The position numbers and the translations under genes are program-made. From the NCBI RefSeq assembly GCF_903772925.1, contig NZ_LR812090.1:996629-1060628 (forward strand): a stretch of 64,000 bases of DNA, read 5' to 3'. This document shows, one piece after another, positions 1-8,614 of this stretch; the first letter of the stretch is position 1, and each line of letters begins with the position of its first letter. Under the pieces are notes generated by a model that did no database searches, was not told the origin of the DNA, and saw only the letters and a program-made list of their open reading frames with translations. Source of the stretch: Alteromonas macleodii. GTDB taxonomy: Bacteria > Pseudomonadota > Gammaproteobacteria > Enterobacterales > Alteromonadaceae.

Positions 1-33
1 CAACGTCACCCTAGCTATATATGCTCAATCAAA

Positions 34-61
34 AAAGCCATGCTCAACAGCATGGCTTTCT
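34..61 (-). terminator. Terminator hairpin downstream of galE
   Basis: A perfect 9-bp stem (AGCCATGCT / AGCATGGCT) with a CAAC loop lies at 36-57, flanked by an A-run on the left and T residues on the right. It sits about 50 bases past the galE stop and can act on the leftward transcript. The symmetry means it could also end a rightward transcript entering from outside the window. Confidence 0.75.
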
Positions 62-108
62 TATTCTTGGTATGTGAACAAGCTTATTGGCAGCGTTCAA
101 ACGATAAA

Positions 109-1131
109 CTAGTCCTTTGGATAGCCCATCGGGTTTTGCGACTGCCAGTTCCATGTGTCTGCGCACATGTCTTCTAAGCCTTTTTCAGCATGCCAGTTAA
201 GTTCTGTGGCAGCTTTAGTTGGGTCTGCATAACAGGCAGCTACGTCACCGCTTCTACGGGGTGCAATCTTATAAGATACGGTTTTACCCGAACCTTTTTC
301 GAACGCTTTAATCATTTCGATTACAGAATAGCCTTGACCCGTACCTAGATTGTACTTATCTAGTCCCATATTTAGGTTTAGTCGATCGAGCGCTTTTAAG
401 TGACCGTTTGCGAGATCTACAACATGGATGTAGTCGCGAACACCAGTGCCATCAACGGTATCGTAATCATCACCAAATACGCTTAGTTGCTCTAGCTTAC
501 CGGTAGCAACCTGAGAGATATAAGGCATTAAGTTATTTGGAATGCCGTTAGGGTCTTCACCAATTTGGCCCGACTCGTGCGCGCCAACTGGGTTAAAGTA
601 GCGAAGCAACACTATGTTCCAATCGCTATCTGATACATAAAGATCGCTGAGCATATGTTCAACCATCAGCTTAGACATACCGTAAGGGTTCGTCGGTTGG
701 CCTGTAGCCATATCTTCTCGTAGCGGAAGCGATGCAGGGTCACCGTAAACCGTAGCAGAGGAACTAAACACAATATTTTTCACATTGTGCTTCTGCATGG
801 CTTTACACAGCGTAAGTGTACCGTACACGTTGTTTTCGTAGTACGAAAGGGGCTTTTGTACAGATTCGCCAACAGCTTTTAAGCCCGCAAAGTGAATAAC
901 AGCAAAAATATTATGCTCGCTGAAGATGTCATCTAATACAGCAGTGTCGCGAATATCGCCTTGAACAAATGTCACCGACTTGCCTGTCAGTGTTTCCACG
1001 CGACGCAGCGACTCAGCACTTGAATTGGCTAGGTTGTCGAGTACGACAACACCGTAGTTTTGTTCAAGTAACTGTAGAACTGTGTGGCTACCTATATAGC
1101 CGGCACCACCAGTGACTAGGATGGTCTTCAT
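109..1131 (-). CDS. galE: UDP-glucose 4-epimerase
   Basis: GalE interconverts UDP-glucose and UDP-galactose in the cytoplasm, supplying galactosyl donors for surface polysaccharides. The 340-aa product has the usual length. It opens with the Rossmann motif [10 protein letters not shown] (residues 7-16), carries the catalytic Ser-Ser-Ala-Thr stretch near residue 124 and the YGMSK form of YxxxK near 150, as in extended short-chain dehydrogenases. Its ATG overlaps the stop of the small upstream membrane-protein gene by 4 bases (ATGA), so the two are probably cotranscribed. galU, which supplies UDP-glucose, lies 11 kb away, and a capsule exporter is next to the neighbouring transporter. The assignment is firm; a 4,6-dehydratase-type relative is unlikely given the sequence. 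Confidence 0.96.
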   Translation of the reverse strand: MKTILVTGGAGYIGSHTVLQLLEQNYGVVVLDNLANSSAESLRRVETLTGKSVTFVQGDIRDTAVLDDIFSEHNIFAVIHFAGLKAVGESVQKPLSYYENNVYGTLTLCKAMQKHNVKNIVFSSSATVYGDPASLPLREDMATGQPTNPYGMSKLMVEHMLSDLYVSDSDWNIVLLRYFNPVGAHESGQIGEDPNGIPNNLMPYISQVATGKLEQLSVFGDDYDTVDGTGVRDYIHVVDLANGHLKALDRLNLNMGLDKYNLGTGQGYSVIEMIKAFEKGSGKTVSYKIAPRRSGDVAACYADPTKAATELNWHAEKGLEDMCADTWNWQSQNPMGYPKD

Positions 1132-1430
1132 GCATTCTCCTTGCTAGACGGTTGCGCAATGTATTTAGCGCATATGGAATATTGAATAGGTTTTATAACC
1201 AATGGATAAACTAAAAATACCACAAAAGCCCAGAGTAACGAGGTCCAATTTGATGCGGTTTGAAGAATAAGAGCAAACACAGGCACGATAACGAGTAGCT
1301 TTAGAACATTCAGTAAGGTCTTTTCTGGAACAGTAAGCCGTTTTGCTGCCTTGTCGAGCAACTTAACGCGCTCTGTTAAAGGAAGACCTTTTAAAGCAGG
1401 AATGTCTCTTGTAGAAAAATAAAACTTCAT
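1128..1430 (-). CDS. Small inner-membrane protein, unknown function
   Basis: The 100-aa product has a basic, soluble N-terminus (residues 1-40) and two hydrophobic segments at roughly 42-60 and 65-82, so it is probably a two-helix inner-membrane protein with both ends in the cytoplasm. No catalytic motif is visible. It resembles small uncharacterised proteins of Alteromonadales (possibly DUF6170), but that family name is from memory. The stop overlaps the galE start (ATGA), which suggests translational coupling, although nothing indicates a role in galactose metabolism. A strong terminator just upstream separates it from the peptide transporter. Confidence 0.7.
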   Translation of the reverse strand: MKFYFSTRDIPALKGLPLTERVKLLDKAAKRLTVPEKTLLNVLKLLVIVPVFALILQTASNWTSLLWAFVVFLVYPLVIKPIQYSICAKYIAQPSSKENA

Positions 1431-1469
1431 AGGTTTGCTCTAAGCCTTTATTTCGAAACCTTAAATAAA

Positions 1470-1502
1470 AAACCGCCGGAACGTTACGTTGCGGCGGTTA
1501 TT
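1470..1502 (-). terminator. Terminator of the POT transporter gene
   Basis: A GC-rich stem (ACCGCCG / CGGCGGT) with a 13-base loop is followed, on the minus strand, by a run of T residues. It lies about 45 bases past the transporter stop and ends the leftward transcript before the galE unit. Confidence 0.8.
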
Positions 1503-1543
1503 GTAGGGTAATTGGTTAACACTTAAAACATGCTAACAATAAA

Positions 1544-3064
1544 TTACGCTTTTTCTTCAATACCTGCTTTTTCCCAGAAACGAGACTTAAAGCTCATTAA
1601 ACCAATCACGATAGCAATAGCTATACTGAATAGCGCAATTTGAAGATACAGGGCAGGCATTTGCTCAACCTTCTCTGGATCAAAGTTACCAGAAAGCAGG
1701 CCAGCAATAATGTTACCGATAGAGTAGGTTAGTACAAACACACCCATCATTTGCCCTGCAAAACGCTTAGGCGAAAGCTTACTTACGGCGCTTAGTGCAA
1801 CTGGGCTTAGGCAAAGCTCACCAACCGTATGCAAGAAGTAGGTTGTAACAAGCCACATAGGCGCAACTTTAAGGCCTTGAGCAGCGTATTGTGACGCCAT
1901 AAACATTACCAAGAAGCCCGATGCCATAATAACGATACCAATAGCACACTTAATGGTGTACGACGGGTCTATCATTCGCTTAGCAAGGTTAATCCAAAGG
2001 GCGGCGAAGAAAGGCGACAAAATTATAATGAATAGCGAGTTTGAAAGCTGGAACCATACGGTTGGAATTGCATCCATTCCGAATAGAGAAGTGATAAGCG
2101 AACCGCTTTCAAGTACACGGTCGGTATAGTTCTGCGCGAATAGGTTTAACGAAGAGCCTGCTTGCTCAAAACCAGACCAGAAGCACGCAGATGCAACACA
2201 GACTAAGAACAGCGCCCACATGCGCTTCTTCTCGTTGTCGCTTAGTTGGCCTTTAAAATAAATAAAGCCGAAGTAAAGGAAGAATATGACCGTAAAAGCA
2301 ACGGCAACTTGCTGAGCAAGGGCAACAGGCTCAATAACGATGGTGCCCATGTGCGCAAGAACTATAACCACAACAGCTAGTGCTACTACTGCCCATACGC
2401 ACATCCATGCACGCTGTTTGGCCGCACCTTGATAAGGATTTGCTGGCGCCACAGAATCAGCCGATAATGAGCGGTTGCTGAAGTAATATTGAATTAGGCC
2501 AATAGCCATACCAATAGCAGCTGCACCGAATGCATAGTGCCAGCCCCAATTTTCCTGTAAATAACCAGTGACTAGGTAGGCGATTAGAGAACCAATGTTA
2601 ATACCCATGTAATACAGCGCATAGCCACTGTCACGACGGCCATCATCCTCACCATATTGCTGACCAACCATGGCTGAAATGTTAGGCTTAAGTAGGCCTG
2701 TGCCGGAAGCAACAAGAATAAGGCCAACAAAGAAGAGGTTTTGCAGGTCTATGGCGAGTACTACGTGACCTGCGAAGATGATAATGCCGCCGTACCATAC
2801 AGCGCTTTTACCACCGATTAAGCGGTCAGCTAGCCAACCTCCAGGCAAACCTAAAAAGTATACCGCACCAGTATACAGGCCATAGATAGCGCCAGCGGTT
2901 GCAACAGTAAAGCCCAAGCCTTGAGTTTGTAAGCTTGCTGTCATGAAAAGAACAAGTAGCGCGCGCATACCGTAGTAACTCATGCGCTCCCACATTTCTG
3001 TAAAGAATAGCGTTCTTAGGCCCCCTGGATGGCCGAAAAAGCTAGTATCGTTAGATGGTTTCAT
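1544..3064 (-). CDS. POT/PTR family proton-dependent oligopeptide transporter
   Basis: This is a proton-coupled di/tripeptide importer of the major facilitator superfamily, in the inner membrane. The 506-aa protein shows family features: FFTEMWERMSYYGMRALL at residues 20-37 (the ExxERxxYYG proton/peptide motif), a GGWLADR loop between helices 2 and 3, and about 14 hydrophobic segments including the two extra helices of bacterial POT proteins. It is a single-gene unit, bounded by a terminator downstream and by the terminator-poor end of the capsule operon upstream. The substrate could be peptides or a related compound; sequence alone does not separate DtpA- from DtpD-type specificity. Confidence 0.9.
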   Translation of the reverse strand: MKPSNDTSFFGHPGGLRTLFFTEMWERMSYYGMRALLVLFMTASLQTQGLGFTVATAGAIYGLYTGAVYFLGLPGGWLADRLIGGKSAVWYGGIIIFAGHVVLAIDLQNLFFVGLILVASGTGLLKPNISAMVGQQYGEDDGRRDSGYALYYMGINIGSLIAYLVTGYLQENWGWHYAFGAAAIGMAIGLIQYYFSNRSLSADSVAPANPYQGAAKQRAWMCVWAVVALAVVVIVLAHMGTIVIEPVALAQQVAVAFTVIFFLYFGFIYFKGQLSDNEKKRMWALFLVCVASACFWSGFEQAGSSLNLFAQNYTDRVLESGSLITSLFGMDAIPTVWFQLSNSLFIIILSPFFAALWINLAKRMIDPSYTIKCAIGIVIMASGFLVMFMASQYAAQGLKVAPMWLVTTYFLHTVGELCLSPVALSAVSKLSPKRFAGQMMGVFVLTYSIGNIIAGLLSGNFDPEKVEQMPALYLQIALFSIAIAIVIGLMSFKSRFWEKAGIEEKA

Positions 3065-3214
3065 AATTATATTTTAATTCCATATTGCTTATGGTTGTTA
3101 TTGTAGAGCACTTATAGGATAGGCTCTTTGATAGTCGTCCGTAAGGCGGATAGCTTCTTATACTAGAGCTTGCTTAAAGACACAAGATTTGGGCGACAAA
3201 CTTCATTAAAGCGG

Positions 3215-3254
3215 TGTCAATTGACTAAGTCTTAATCGACTTAGCCAATTGACA
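3215..3254. repeat. 17-bp imperfect inverted repeat between kpsE-like and POT genes
   Basis: The left arm TGTCAATTGACTAAGTC (3215-3231) pairs with GACTTAGCCAATTGACA (3238-3254) with a single mismatch across a 6-base loop. It lies 25 bases past the kpsE-like stop and about 150 bases upstream of the POT start. There is no T-run on either side, so it is not a classic intrinsic terminator. It may be an mRNA-end hairpin or an operator. Confidence 0.6.
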
Positions 3255-3278
3255 TGAGGGTTTGGTGAAAGGTAGACC

Positions 3279-4397
3279 CTAAAGTTCGCGTATGGTAGCA
3301 ACTACGATTCTTACAATTCCGTAAATAAGCAGCAATGACACACCGAAAAGAACCAGGTTATAGATTACCGTTGGGTAAGCATTATCGTCTGGAAGGGTAG
3401 GCGATTCTACCGTGACCAAATGTTGCAACTTTTGATACGCCTCTACACGTGCATTTTCGAGGGTGATAAGCGATGAAGAATACGCTTGAATGGCGAGCTG
3501 TAGCTGAACCTGAAGGTTACTGTATTGCGCCATAAGCTCACTCACTGACAGGGCCTCGCTTTCCCCTTCAGCGGTACTAATGCGCTCTTTCTGCTTTTCC
3601 ACTTCTTTTTGAAGTGCAGCGATTTCACGTTTTATGTTAATGACTTCAGGTGCAACGTTAGACATCATAGTGGACATTGTACTTAGCTCGGCCTTTTTCT
3701 GGGCAAGGGTAGCTTCTAATGAAAAGGCAATCTGCTGAAACGCTGCGCCTTCAGCTGTAGGGTCAAGCACATTGTATTTAGATTGAAAACCTAAGATTTC
3801 CGTCTTTGCTTGTTGAAGTTTTTGCTCAACAATCTCATGCTCGCCTTTGGCAAAGGTAAGCTTTGATTTCGCTAAGTTGTTATTGATGTTGTTAATAAAC
3901 TCTTCTGCCTTATCAACAATAGCCTGGTTAATTATTTGGGCATATTCTGCGTCAAAAGCACGGGTACGCAGGCTAATTACGGAAGACGCTGAATCGACGC
4001 TTACCTCAATATGGTTTAAGTAAAACTGATAAAAGTCTTCTTGCTTATGAGAGGACGACAGGCCGCTAAACATATCAGCTTTGTCTGACATGTAATGCTC
4101 TCGAAGACCAATAGTGTCATCCAGATACTTAATCATATCGGCAGATTGAATATACGCTTCCACTAGCTGACTTTCTGTACCGCCAGATGCGCCAGATACG
4201 CCGGCTGCCATTAATAGAGAAGACGGGTCAAAGCTGCTGCCGCCATCGCTTGATTTAACGATAAGCTGACTTTTACTTTCGTATTGTGGTGCCGCCCATA
4301 GAACAAGATAGGCGGCATACAGTACCCAAGGAAGTACAAGCAACAGCATTTTGTGTTTACTTAGAAGGGCATTGAGCTGTGTAAGAGATTTTTCCAC
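3279..4397 (-). CDS. kpsE: Capsule polysaccharide export inner-membrane protein (KpsE/CtrB-like)
   Basis: This is a polysaccharide co-polymerase-type protein that links the ABC exporter to the outer-membrane channel. The 372-aa product has an N-terminal membrane helix (about residues 17-36), a long periplasmic section with coiled coil (about 185-275 and 285-330), and a C-terminal helix (about 343-368), the standard KpsE/BexC/CtrB layout. The start is GTG, with AGG 10-15 bases upstream. It is the last gene of a leftward export operon, 12 bases after the KpsT-like stop. The family is clear; the gene symbol is by analogy with E. coli group 2 capsule export. Confidence 0.88.
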   Translation of the reverse strand: MEKSLTQLNALLSKHKMLLLVLPWVLYAAYLVLWAAPQYESKSQLIVKSSDGGSSFDPSSLLMAAGVSGASGGTESQLVEAYIQSADMIKYLDDTIGLREHYMSDKADMFSGLSSSHKQEDFYQFYLNHIEVSVDSASSVISLRTRAFDAEYAQIINQAIVDKAEEFINNINNNLAKSKLTFAKGEHEIVEQKLQQAKTEILGFQSKYNVLDPTAEGAAFQQIAFSLEATLAQKKAELSTMSTMMSNVAPEVINIKREIAALQKEVEKQKERISTAEGESEALSVSELMAQYSNLQVQLQLAIQAYSSSLITLENARVEAYQKLQHLVTVESPTLPDDNAYPTVIYNLVLFGVSLLLIYGIVRIVVATIREL

Positions 4398-4409
4398 TGT
4401 GATTTGAAC

Positions 4410-5084
4410 CTATTTAAGTGATTTCTTATTGTCTGCATCCTGCGTATAAACGTCGATGCCTTCTTCGAGATCGTGATAATAAGTGAGTTTTCCATCGTCA
4501 ATGATGACGGCAGAGGTACAGAATTCGCGAATTTGGTCAAGCTCATGGCTCACCATGATAACGCCGGCCTGCTCGCTTTTTTCCTTAAGCGATAAACGCG
4601 CTTTTTTTCTGAAAAGCGGATCGCCTACTGATGTCGCTTCATCGATAAGGTAAATATCGAAATTAATATTCATGCAGCATGCAAACACCAACTTGGCGCG
4701 CATGCCCGACGAATAGGTGCGAACGGGAAGATCAAAGCGTTTGCCCAACTCAGCGAACTGTTGCACCTTTTCTTCGTATTCAGGAAGCGATTTAACATTG
4801 TTGATTCTTCCCACAAAACGCGTGTTTTCACGCCCGGTCATTTGCGGGTGCACCCCCGTTTGCAGAGCCACCGGCCACGACATAGATTTGTTTGTTAAAA
4901 CGCGGCCTTTGTCGGGGTATTCACTTTTCGCTAGCATGCGGAAAAGGGTTGACTTACCCGCACCATTTTTACCTAAAATCGCGACGTTATTCTCGGTTGG
5001 AAAATCAAAATTTAGATTTTTAAAAATATATTGAGGGCCCATTTTACTGGGATAGCTCTTTGTTAAGTTTTCTATTCTGATCAT
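4410..5084 (-). CDS. kpsT: Capsule polysaccharide ABC transporter ATP-binding protein (KpsT-like)
   Basis: This is the ATPase that powers export of lipid-linked capsular polysaccharide across the inner membrane with the KpsM-like permease. From the ATG at 5084 the product is 224 aa and starts MIRIENLTKSY, matching E. coli KpsT in both length and N-terminus; an in-frame GTG at 5105 would add seven residues and is less likely. Walker A is GKNGAGKST, the signature is YSSGMRAKL, Walker B is IYLIDEATSVGD, and the switch His is in VSHEL. The start overlaps the KpsM stop as ATGA, with AGAGGG upstream as ribosome-binding site. Confidence 0.93.
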   Translation of the reverse strand: MIRIENLTKSYPSKMGPQYIFKNLNFDFPTENNVAILGKNGAGKSTLFRMLAKSEYPDKGRVLTNKSMSWPVALQTGVHPQMTGRENTRFVGRINNVKSLPEYEEKVQQFAELGKRFDLPVRTYSSGMRAKLVFACCMNINFDIYLIDEATSVGDPLFRKKARLSLKEKSEQAGVIMVSHELDQIREFCTSAVIIDDGKLTYYHDLEEGIDVYTQDADNKKSLK

Positions 5085-5860
5085 CGAGATAGCACCCTCT
5101 TCCACGTGATGTGGTACATCGAAAGGCTTAGAAATAGGGCAACCGTTGTTACTTCTAAAATATAGCCTAACTCAACGCCGTGTTTCCCGTATGACTCGAA
5201 GCATGCGAATCTGGCTAATTCGTTAAAGTGGACTAAAGGGTTCCAAGTTAAATAAGGCCAAACTTCTTCAGGTACGTCCTGAAGGCTAAAAAATACACAA
5301 GAGATGAATAGTAGAGGCCTAGATAGCATAGACTTAATTTTGTCTACTTCGGGAACAAATGCGCTGGCGATAGCGAATACTATACCAACCGCGACACCGA
5401 ACACCCACAATAACGTGAAGAGAAATATGAGAAGTAGAGGATCATTAAGAACAAATGTTTCATCTAAAAGGTACAGGGCAATGTACAAAAGGAAAACCAC
5501 GGTAGTTTTTATTATTAACTCTAGAAATCCAGCAGTTAAAATTGCAGCAAATGGCTGAACTTGTCTAAAAGCGTAGAGCGGTTTATTCCTTCGTATTGAA
5601 GTAGAAACACCATTCATACAGGAAGTGAACGTTTGCAGCCCCATCAATCCAATCATCATAAATATAAAGAGTGGTATTGAATGAACATCTCCGTCGTGTA
5701 GAAGGCTTCTAAAAAATGAAAGAGCAAAAATGAAAATAAAAGGTTCGAGGAATGCCCAGCCCAAGCCAAATTTATCGTTAAATTTACTTTGAAGCTCACG
5801 CAGGAAAAGCGCAAAAATTACGCCCCTCCATGCATAGAGCTGATCTTTAAAAGTTACCAT
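5081..5860 (-). CDS. kpsM: Capsule polysaccharide ABC transporter permease (KpsM-like)
   Basis: This is the integral membrane half of the capsule exporter (ABC2 family). The 259-aa length is close to E. coli KpsM (258). It begins with an amphipathic region containing a ...FLRELQSKF... stretch, followed by about six hydrophobic segments between residues 30 and 250. It is two bases downstream of the KpsD-like stop and overlaps the KpsT-like start by four bases, so it is translated as part of a tightly packed operon. Base composition looks more AT-rich than the flanking housekeeping genes, which is common for capsule loci. Confidence 0.92.
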   Translation of the reverse strand: MVTFKDQLYAWRGVIFALFLRELQSKFNDKFGLGWAFLEPFIFIFALSFFRSLLHDGDVHSIPLFIFMMIGLMGLQTFTSCMNGVSTSIRRNKPLYAFRQVQPFAAILTAGFLELIIKTTVVFLLYIALYLLDETFVLNDPLLLIFLFTLLWVFGVAVGIVFAIASAFVPEVDKIKSMLSRPLLFISCVFFSLQDVPEEVWPYLTWNPLVHFNELARFACFESYGKHGVELGYILEVTTVALFLSLSMYHITWKRVLSR

Positions 5861-5862
5861 GC

Positions 5863-7704
5863 TTAGTTAGTAGCAACGTTAGCTGCAATAGCAATTTGAT
5901 AAACGATTTGGGTGATATCTTTAACAGCTTGCAGTACTTTGGTATCAATTGCAGGCAGAACTATAATCTGATCCCCCGGCTCAAGCTTGTTTTTGTCGCT
6001 TGAAAGGAATGAGTCGCTCACGCTTGAAAAAGTGACGTTACCGTTTTTGCGAACAATAAGTATACGCTCGTCTTCAGCGCGTTCGGTAAAGCCGCCAGCC
6101 CAAGCTACATAATCTTCAGTCGTTGCATCTGGGTTAAATACTACAGATTGCGGTAGTAGTACTTCACCGCCTACATGTATCAAGTCAGTTACTTCAGGAA
6201 TGACGATAGTGTCGTTAGGTTCAAGCAAAATATTAGCTATGTCGCCGTTTTCAGATACAACAACACGGCCTTGGGGCTCTACTTGCCTTGCTCGAGCAAT
6301 AAAGTCTGCAACAAGCTGTGCTTCTTGAGCGCGTATAGCACCTTCACCAGTCGAGCTTATCGGTGCGGTATACATGCTTCTCTCAAGACGCTGTAGGCCT
6401 TCTTCAATAATTTCCTTTTGTTTGACGGCAACACTTTCTCTAAGTAGGTAGATATTTTGTGTGTCAGAGAGCGTGGTATCAGCTTCAATATGGTCTAACA
6501 CGTCAAGTAAGCGTGCGCCTTTATCAACCATGATTTGTGATGCGCCTGCGAAAGCGCCAGCAACATTGATTCGGTATATTTGCGGCTCATGATCCGCAAT
6601 GTATTCTACCGTGTCGCCTGCGCTTAGGTCTAAAGAAGCGAACTCTTTTAAATCTAAATAACGTGCGAACTGTTTATTATTGCGAACACCTGATACTGAG
6701 GCATGAGAAGCGAATTCACCGGGACGTGCAAAGTAGTTAACCACACCACCGTTAAGCTCTTCATTTAAAAATTCAAAGGTAAAGCTATTACGGGCTCCGG
6801 TTTCAACGACGATAGTGTTGCCAATTGGGTGCACTAAAATGGTGTCGCCGTCTTTAAAGGATACCTCTGGAAGCTTTCCACTTCTAAAAAAGGCATACAA
6901 GTCTGCAGATGCGACGACCTTACCATTGCGAACGACATCTATTTGCCTAAAACTGCCGCGCTGGAAGTCGATGCCGCCTGCACGTTTTAAATAATAGAGC
7001 ACACTATCTGAAGCAAGGCCAGCGTATTGGCCGGGGCGCAATACTGGCCCTGATACAAATATAGATACTGGTGTCGATGTCAGTAGGTTTACGTAGACAT
7101 TCACGTCGTTTGTGTAGACTTGTCTAATTTTTGCAGTAACTGTCTGGTTTACACTACCTGCCGGTGTATTCGCAACGCGGATAGGGCCGATGTTAGGAAT
7201 AAAGATATTGCCTTGGTTGTCGACGGTAACTACGCTAGAGAAATTGACTGCGCCCCATAACCAAATATTTATCTTGTCACCAGGCGCAACCAAGTAATTG
7301 TCGTTTAAGCCTGAACTGCGCTCTGACTCAAAGCCACCAATAAATAGGTTCGCAGCAAATGGAGGATTTTCCATAGGGGGTTGGGCGGGGAAAACCGTAT
7401 CAATAGTAGGCTCTCCAGGTAAATTTACACCGTTTCGCGGCTGAGTAGAAAATTGCCCCATAGAACTTGCTGAGCCTGTAGCGCCAGGTAAAGTTCGTTG
7501 CGTTGATATACTCAGAGGAGAGACCGATTGTGTAACACCTCCGCTCTGCGATTGTTGAGCCCTTTCTCTTAGCTGCTGTAGTTGTTCGACACTTTGTGCG
7601 AAAACAGGTTGCAAAAGAAGGCAGCCAACTACTGCTGAACACGCTGTTACTGAAAGCGTTTTGATTGTGTTTTTTATATCCATAAACTTCATTAACTTAT
7701 TCAC
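5863..7704 (-). CDS. kpsD: Periplasmic/outer-membrane polysaccharide export protein with SLBB repeats (KpsD/Wza-like)
   Basis: The 613-aa product is the channel component that takes capsule across the periplasm and outer membrane. A signal peptide ends near VFA-QS (about residue 36). The polysaccharide export (poly_export) domain follows at about 140-230 (YLVAPGDKINIWLWG...), then several SLBB-type beta-grasp repeats (about 235-300, 380-430, 515-580) and a hydrophobic or amphipathic C-terminus. It is somewhat longer than E. coli KpsD (about 558 aa). The GTG at 7704 overlaps the end of the upstream lipoprotein gene; ATGs a few codons later are alternative starts. The domain call is firm, the exact start is not. 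Confidence 0.88.
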   Translation of the reverse strand: MNKLMKFMDIKNTIKTLSVTACSAVVGCLLLQPVFAQSVEQLQQLRERAQQSQSGGVTQSVSPLSISTQRTLPGATGSASSMGQFSTQPRNGVNLPGEPTIDTVFPAQPPMENPPFAANLFIGGFESERSSGLNDNYLVAPGDKINIWLWGAVNFSSVVTVDNQGNIFIPNIGPIRVANTPAGSVNQTVTAKIRQVYTNDVNVYVNLLTSTPVSIFVSGPVLRPGQYAGLASDSVLYYLKRAGGIDFQRGSFRQIDVVRNGKVVASADLYAFFRSGKLPEVSFKDGDTILVHPIGNTIVVETGARNSFTFEFLNEELNGGVVNYFARPGEFASHASVSGVRNNKQFARYLDLKEFASLDLSAGDTVEYIADHEPQIYRINVAGAFAGASQIMVDKGARLLDVLDHIEADTTLSDTQNIYLLRESVAVKQKEIIEEGLQRLERSMYTAPISSTGEGAIRAQEAQLVADFIARARQVEPQGRVVVSENGDIANILLEPNDTIVIPEVTDLIHVGGEVLLPQSVVFNPDATTEDYVAWAGGFTERAEDERILIVRKNGNVTFSSVSDSFLSSDKNKLEPGDQIIVLPAIDTKVLQAVKDITQIVYQIAIAANVATN

Positions 7705-8095
7705 CTTGCGCGGTTGCCGAAACTACGAGAGGAGAAACGACTTTCCATCGCCCATCTCGCTGGCAAGTGGTTACTTTGCGCTGCGCGCCCGTCTGAACAG
7801 AGTCACTGTCTTGTAAAGAAAAGCGGATACACTTGTTGCCGGTGGCTGAAATGTAGTGTTTGGTGGCTGCATAATCATAGCCGCCAAAGCGTATTGAAAA
7901 GGATTCTTTTTTATCAAAATAAATATTGGCTTTTGGAATATTTATTGCAGACTCTTTTTCCGGTGCTAGGGAATATGCAAGAGAAGAGTGCACCAAGGGT
8001 ATGTCAGCTTCGGTAACTGTAGGTGAGTTAGTACACCCTGCGGCGCTCACAATTAGTGCGAACGGCAAAATTAAACGTTGGAATTGTTTGAACAT
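7697..8095 (-). CDS. Predicted lipoprotein at the head of the capsule-export operon
   Basis: The 132-aa protein has a lipoprotein signal peptide ending in the lipobox SAAGC (Cys about residue 21), so it is predicted to be lipidated and periplasm-facing. The mature part is about 110 aa, with two further Cys residues (CIRF and TTCQRDGRW) that could form a disulphide. No known domain is recognised. It is the first gene of the operon, and its stop overlaps the KpsD-like start, so a role with the export channel is plausible by context only. Classical group 2 clusters have no obvious counterpart at this position. Confidence 0.78.
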   Translation of the reverse strand: MFKQFQRLILPFALIVSAAGCTNSPTVTEADIPLVHSSLAYSLAPEKESAINIPKANIYFDKKESFSIRFGGYDYAATKHYISATGNKCIRFSLQDSDSVQTGAQRKVTTCQRDGRWKVVSPLVVSATAQGE

Positions 8096-8605
8096 TAGCT
8101 TTCATATCCATATAGCAATTTCGCGCTAGGATAACATAAGTTTTAAAAAAAGCATGTTTGCTATCGCAGTGGCGCTAAGGTTTAAGACTTCAAAATGACT
8201 ATATTGTTAGTGGAAAGTTCACAATGAGTAGGAAATTTAATACTTAGTGAAATAATTGCGCTTGTGGTACGTCTACATTTTGTATTTGCGAGTAACTGGA
8301 ATATCACGAAACGGCTTCATATGGCAATTAGCGTAATCGCTGTGCGGGGAGATCGCAGCTATAACTGTAACTATTACGAAATGTTTTGAAACGATAATTT
8401 TGCAATTGGGGTGGTTACTTAAACAAATGTTTTATATCATATGGCAGTTTTCGACCCGCATAGTTATAAAGATAAACCCTCACCGCGCTGGAAGAAATGG
8501 AAGTTGTAAAAATATGGAATCGATATTGAGCTTTTTAAACAAATTTACAAGTGCATTGGTCAAGCTGGAAAACTCGCGTGTTTCGGTAACCGGTGACGAG
8601 AGGTT
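8096..8605. other. 510-base divergent intergenic region between the capsule operon and wecA
   Basis: This AT-rich region must hold the promoters for the leftward kps operon and the rightward wecA gene. No RfaH ops element (GGCGGTAG core) was found by eye on either strand. One 35-codon ORF (8514-8621, MESILSFLNKF...) ends inside the wecA start (ATG/TAG overlap), but it has only a weak ribosome-binding site. No RNA gene is recognised. Confidence 0.5.
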
Positions 8606-8614
8606 GTGTGTTTT

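Noticed and set aside
7714-8016. 100-codon plus-strand ORF opposite the capsule-operon lipoprotein gene
   Set aside because: It lies fully antisense to a gene with a clear lipoprotein signal peptide and overlapping operon structure, and no independent support is visible.
8096-8605. RfaH/ops or JUMPstart element upstream of the polysaccharide genes
   Set aside because: No GGCGGTAG core was found on either strand; CAGTGGCGCTAA near 8167 is only a superficial match.
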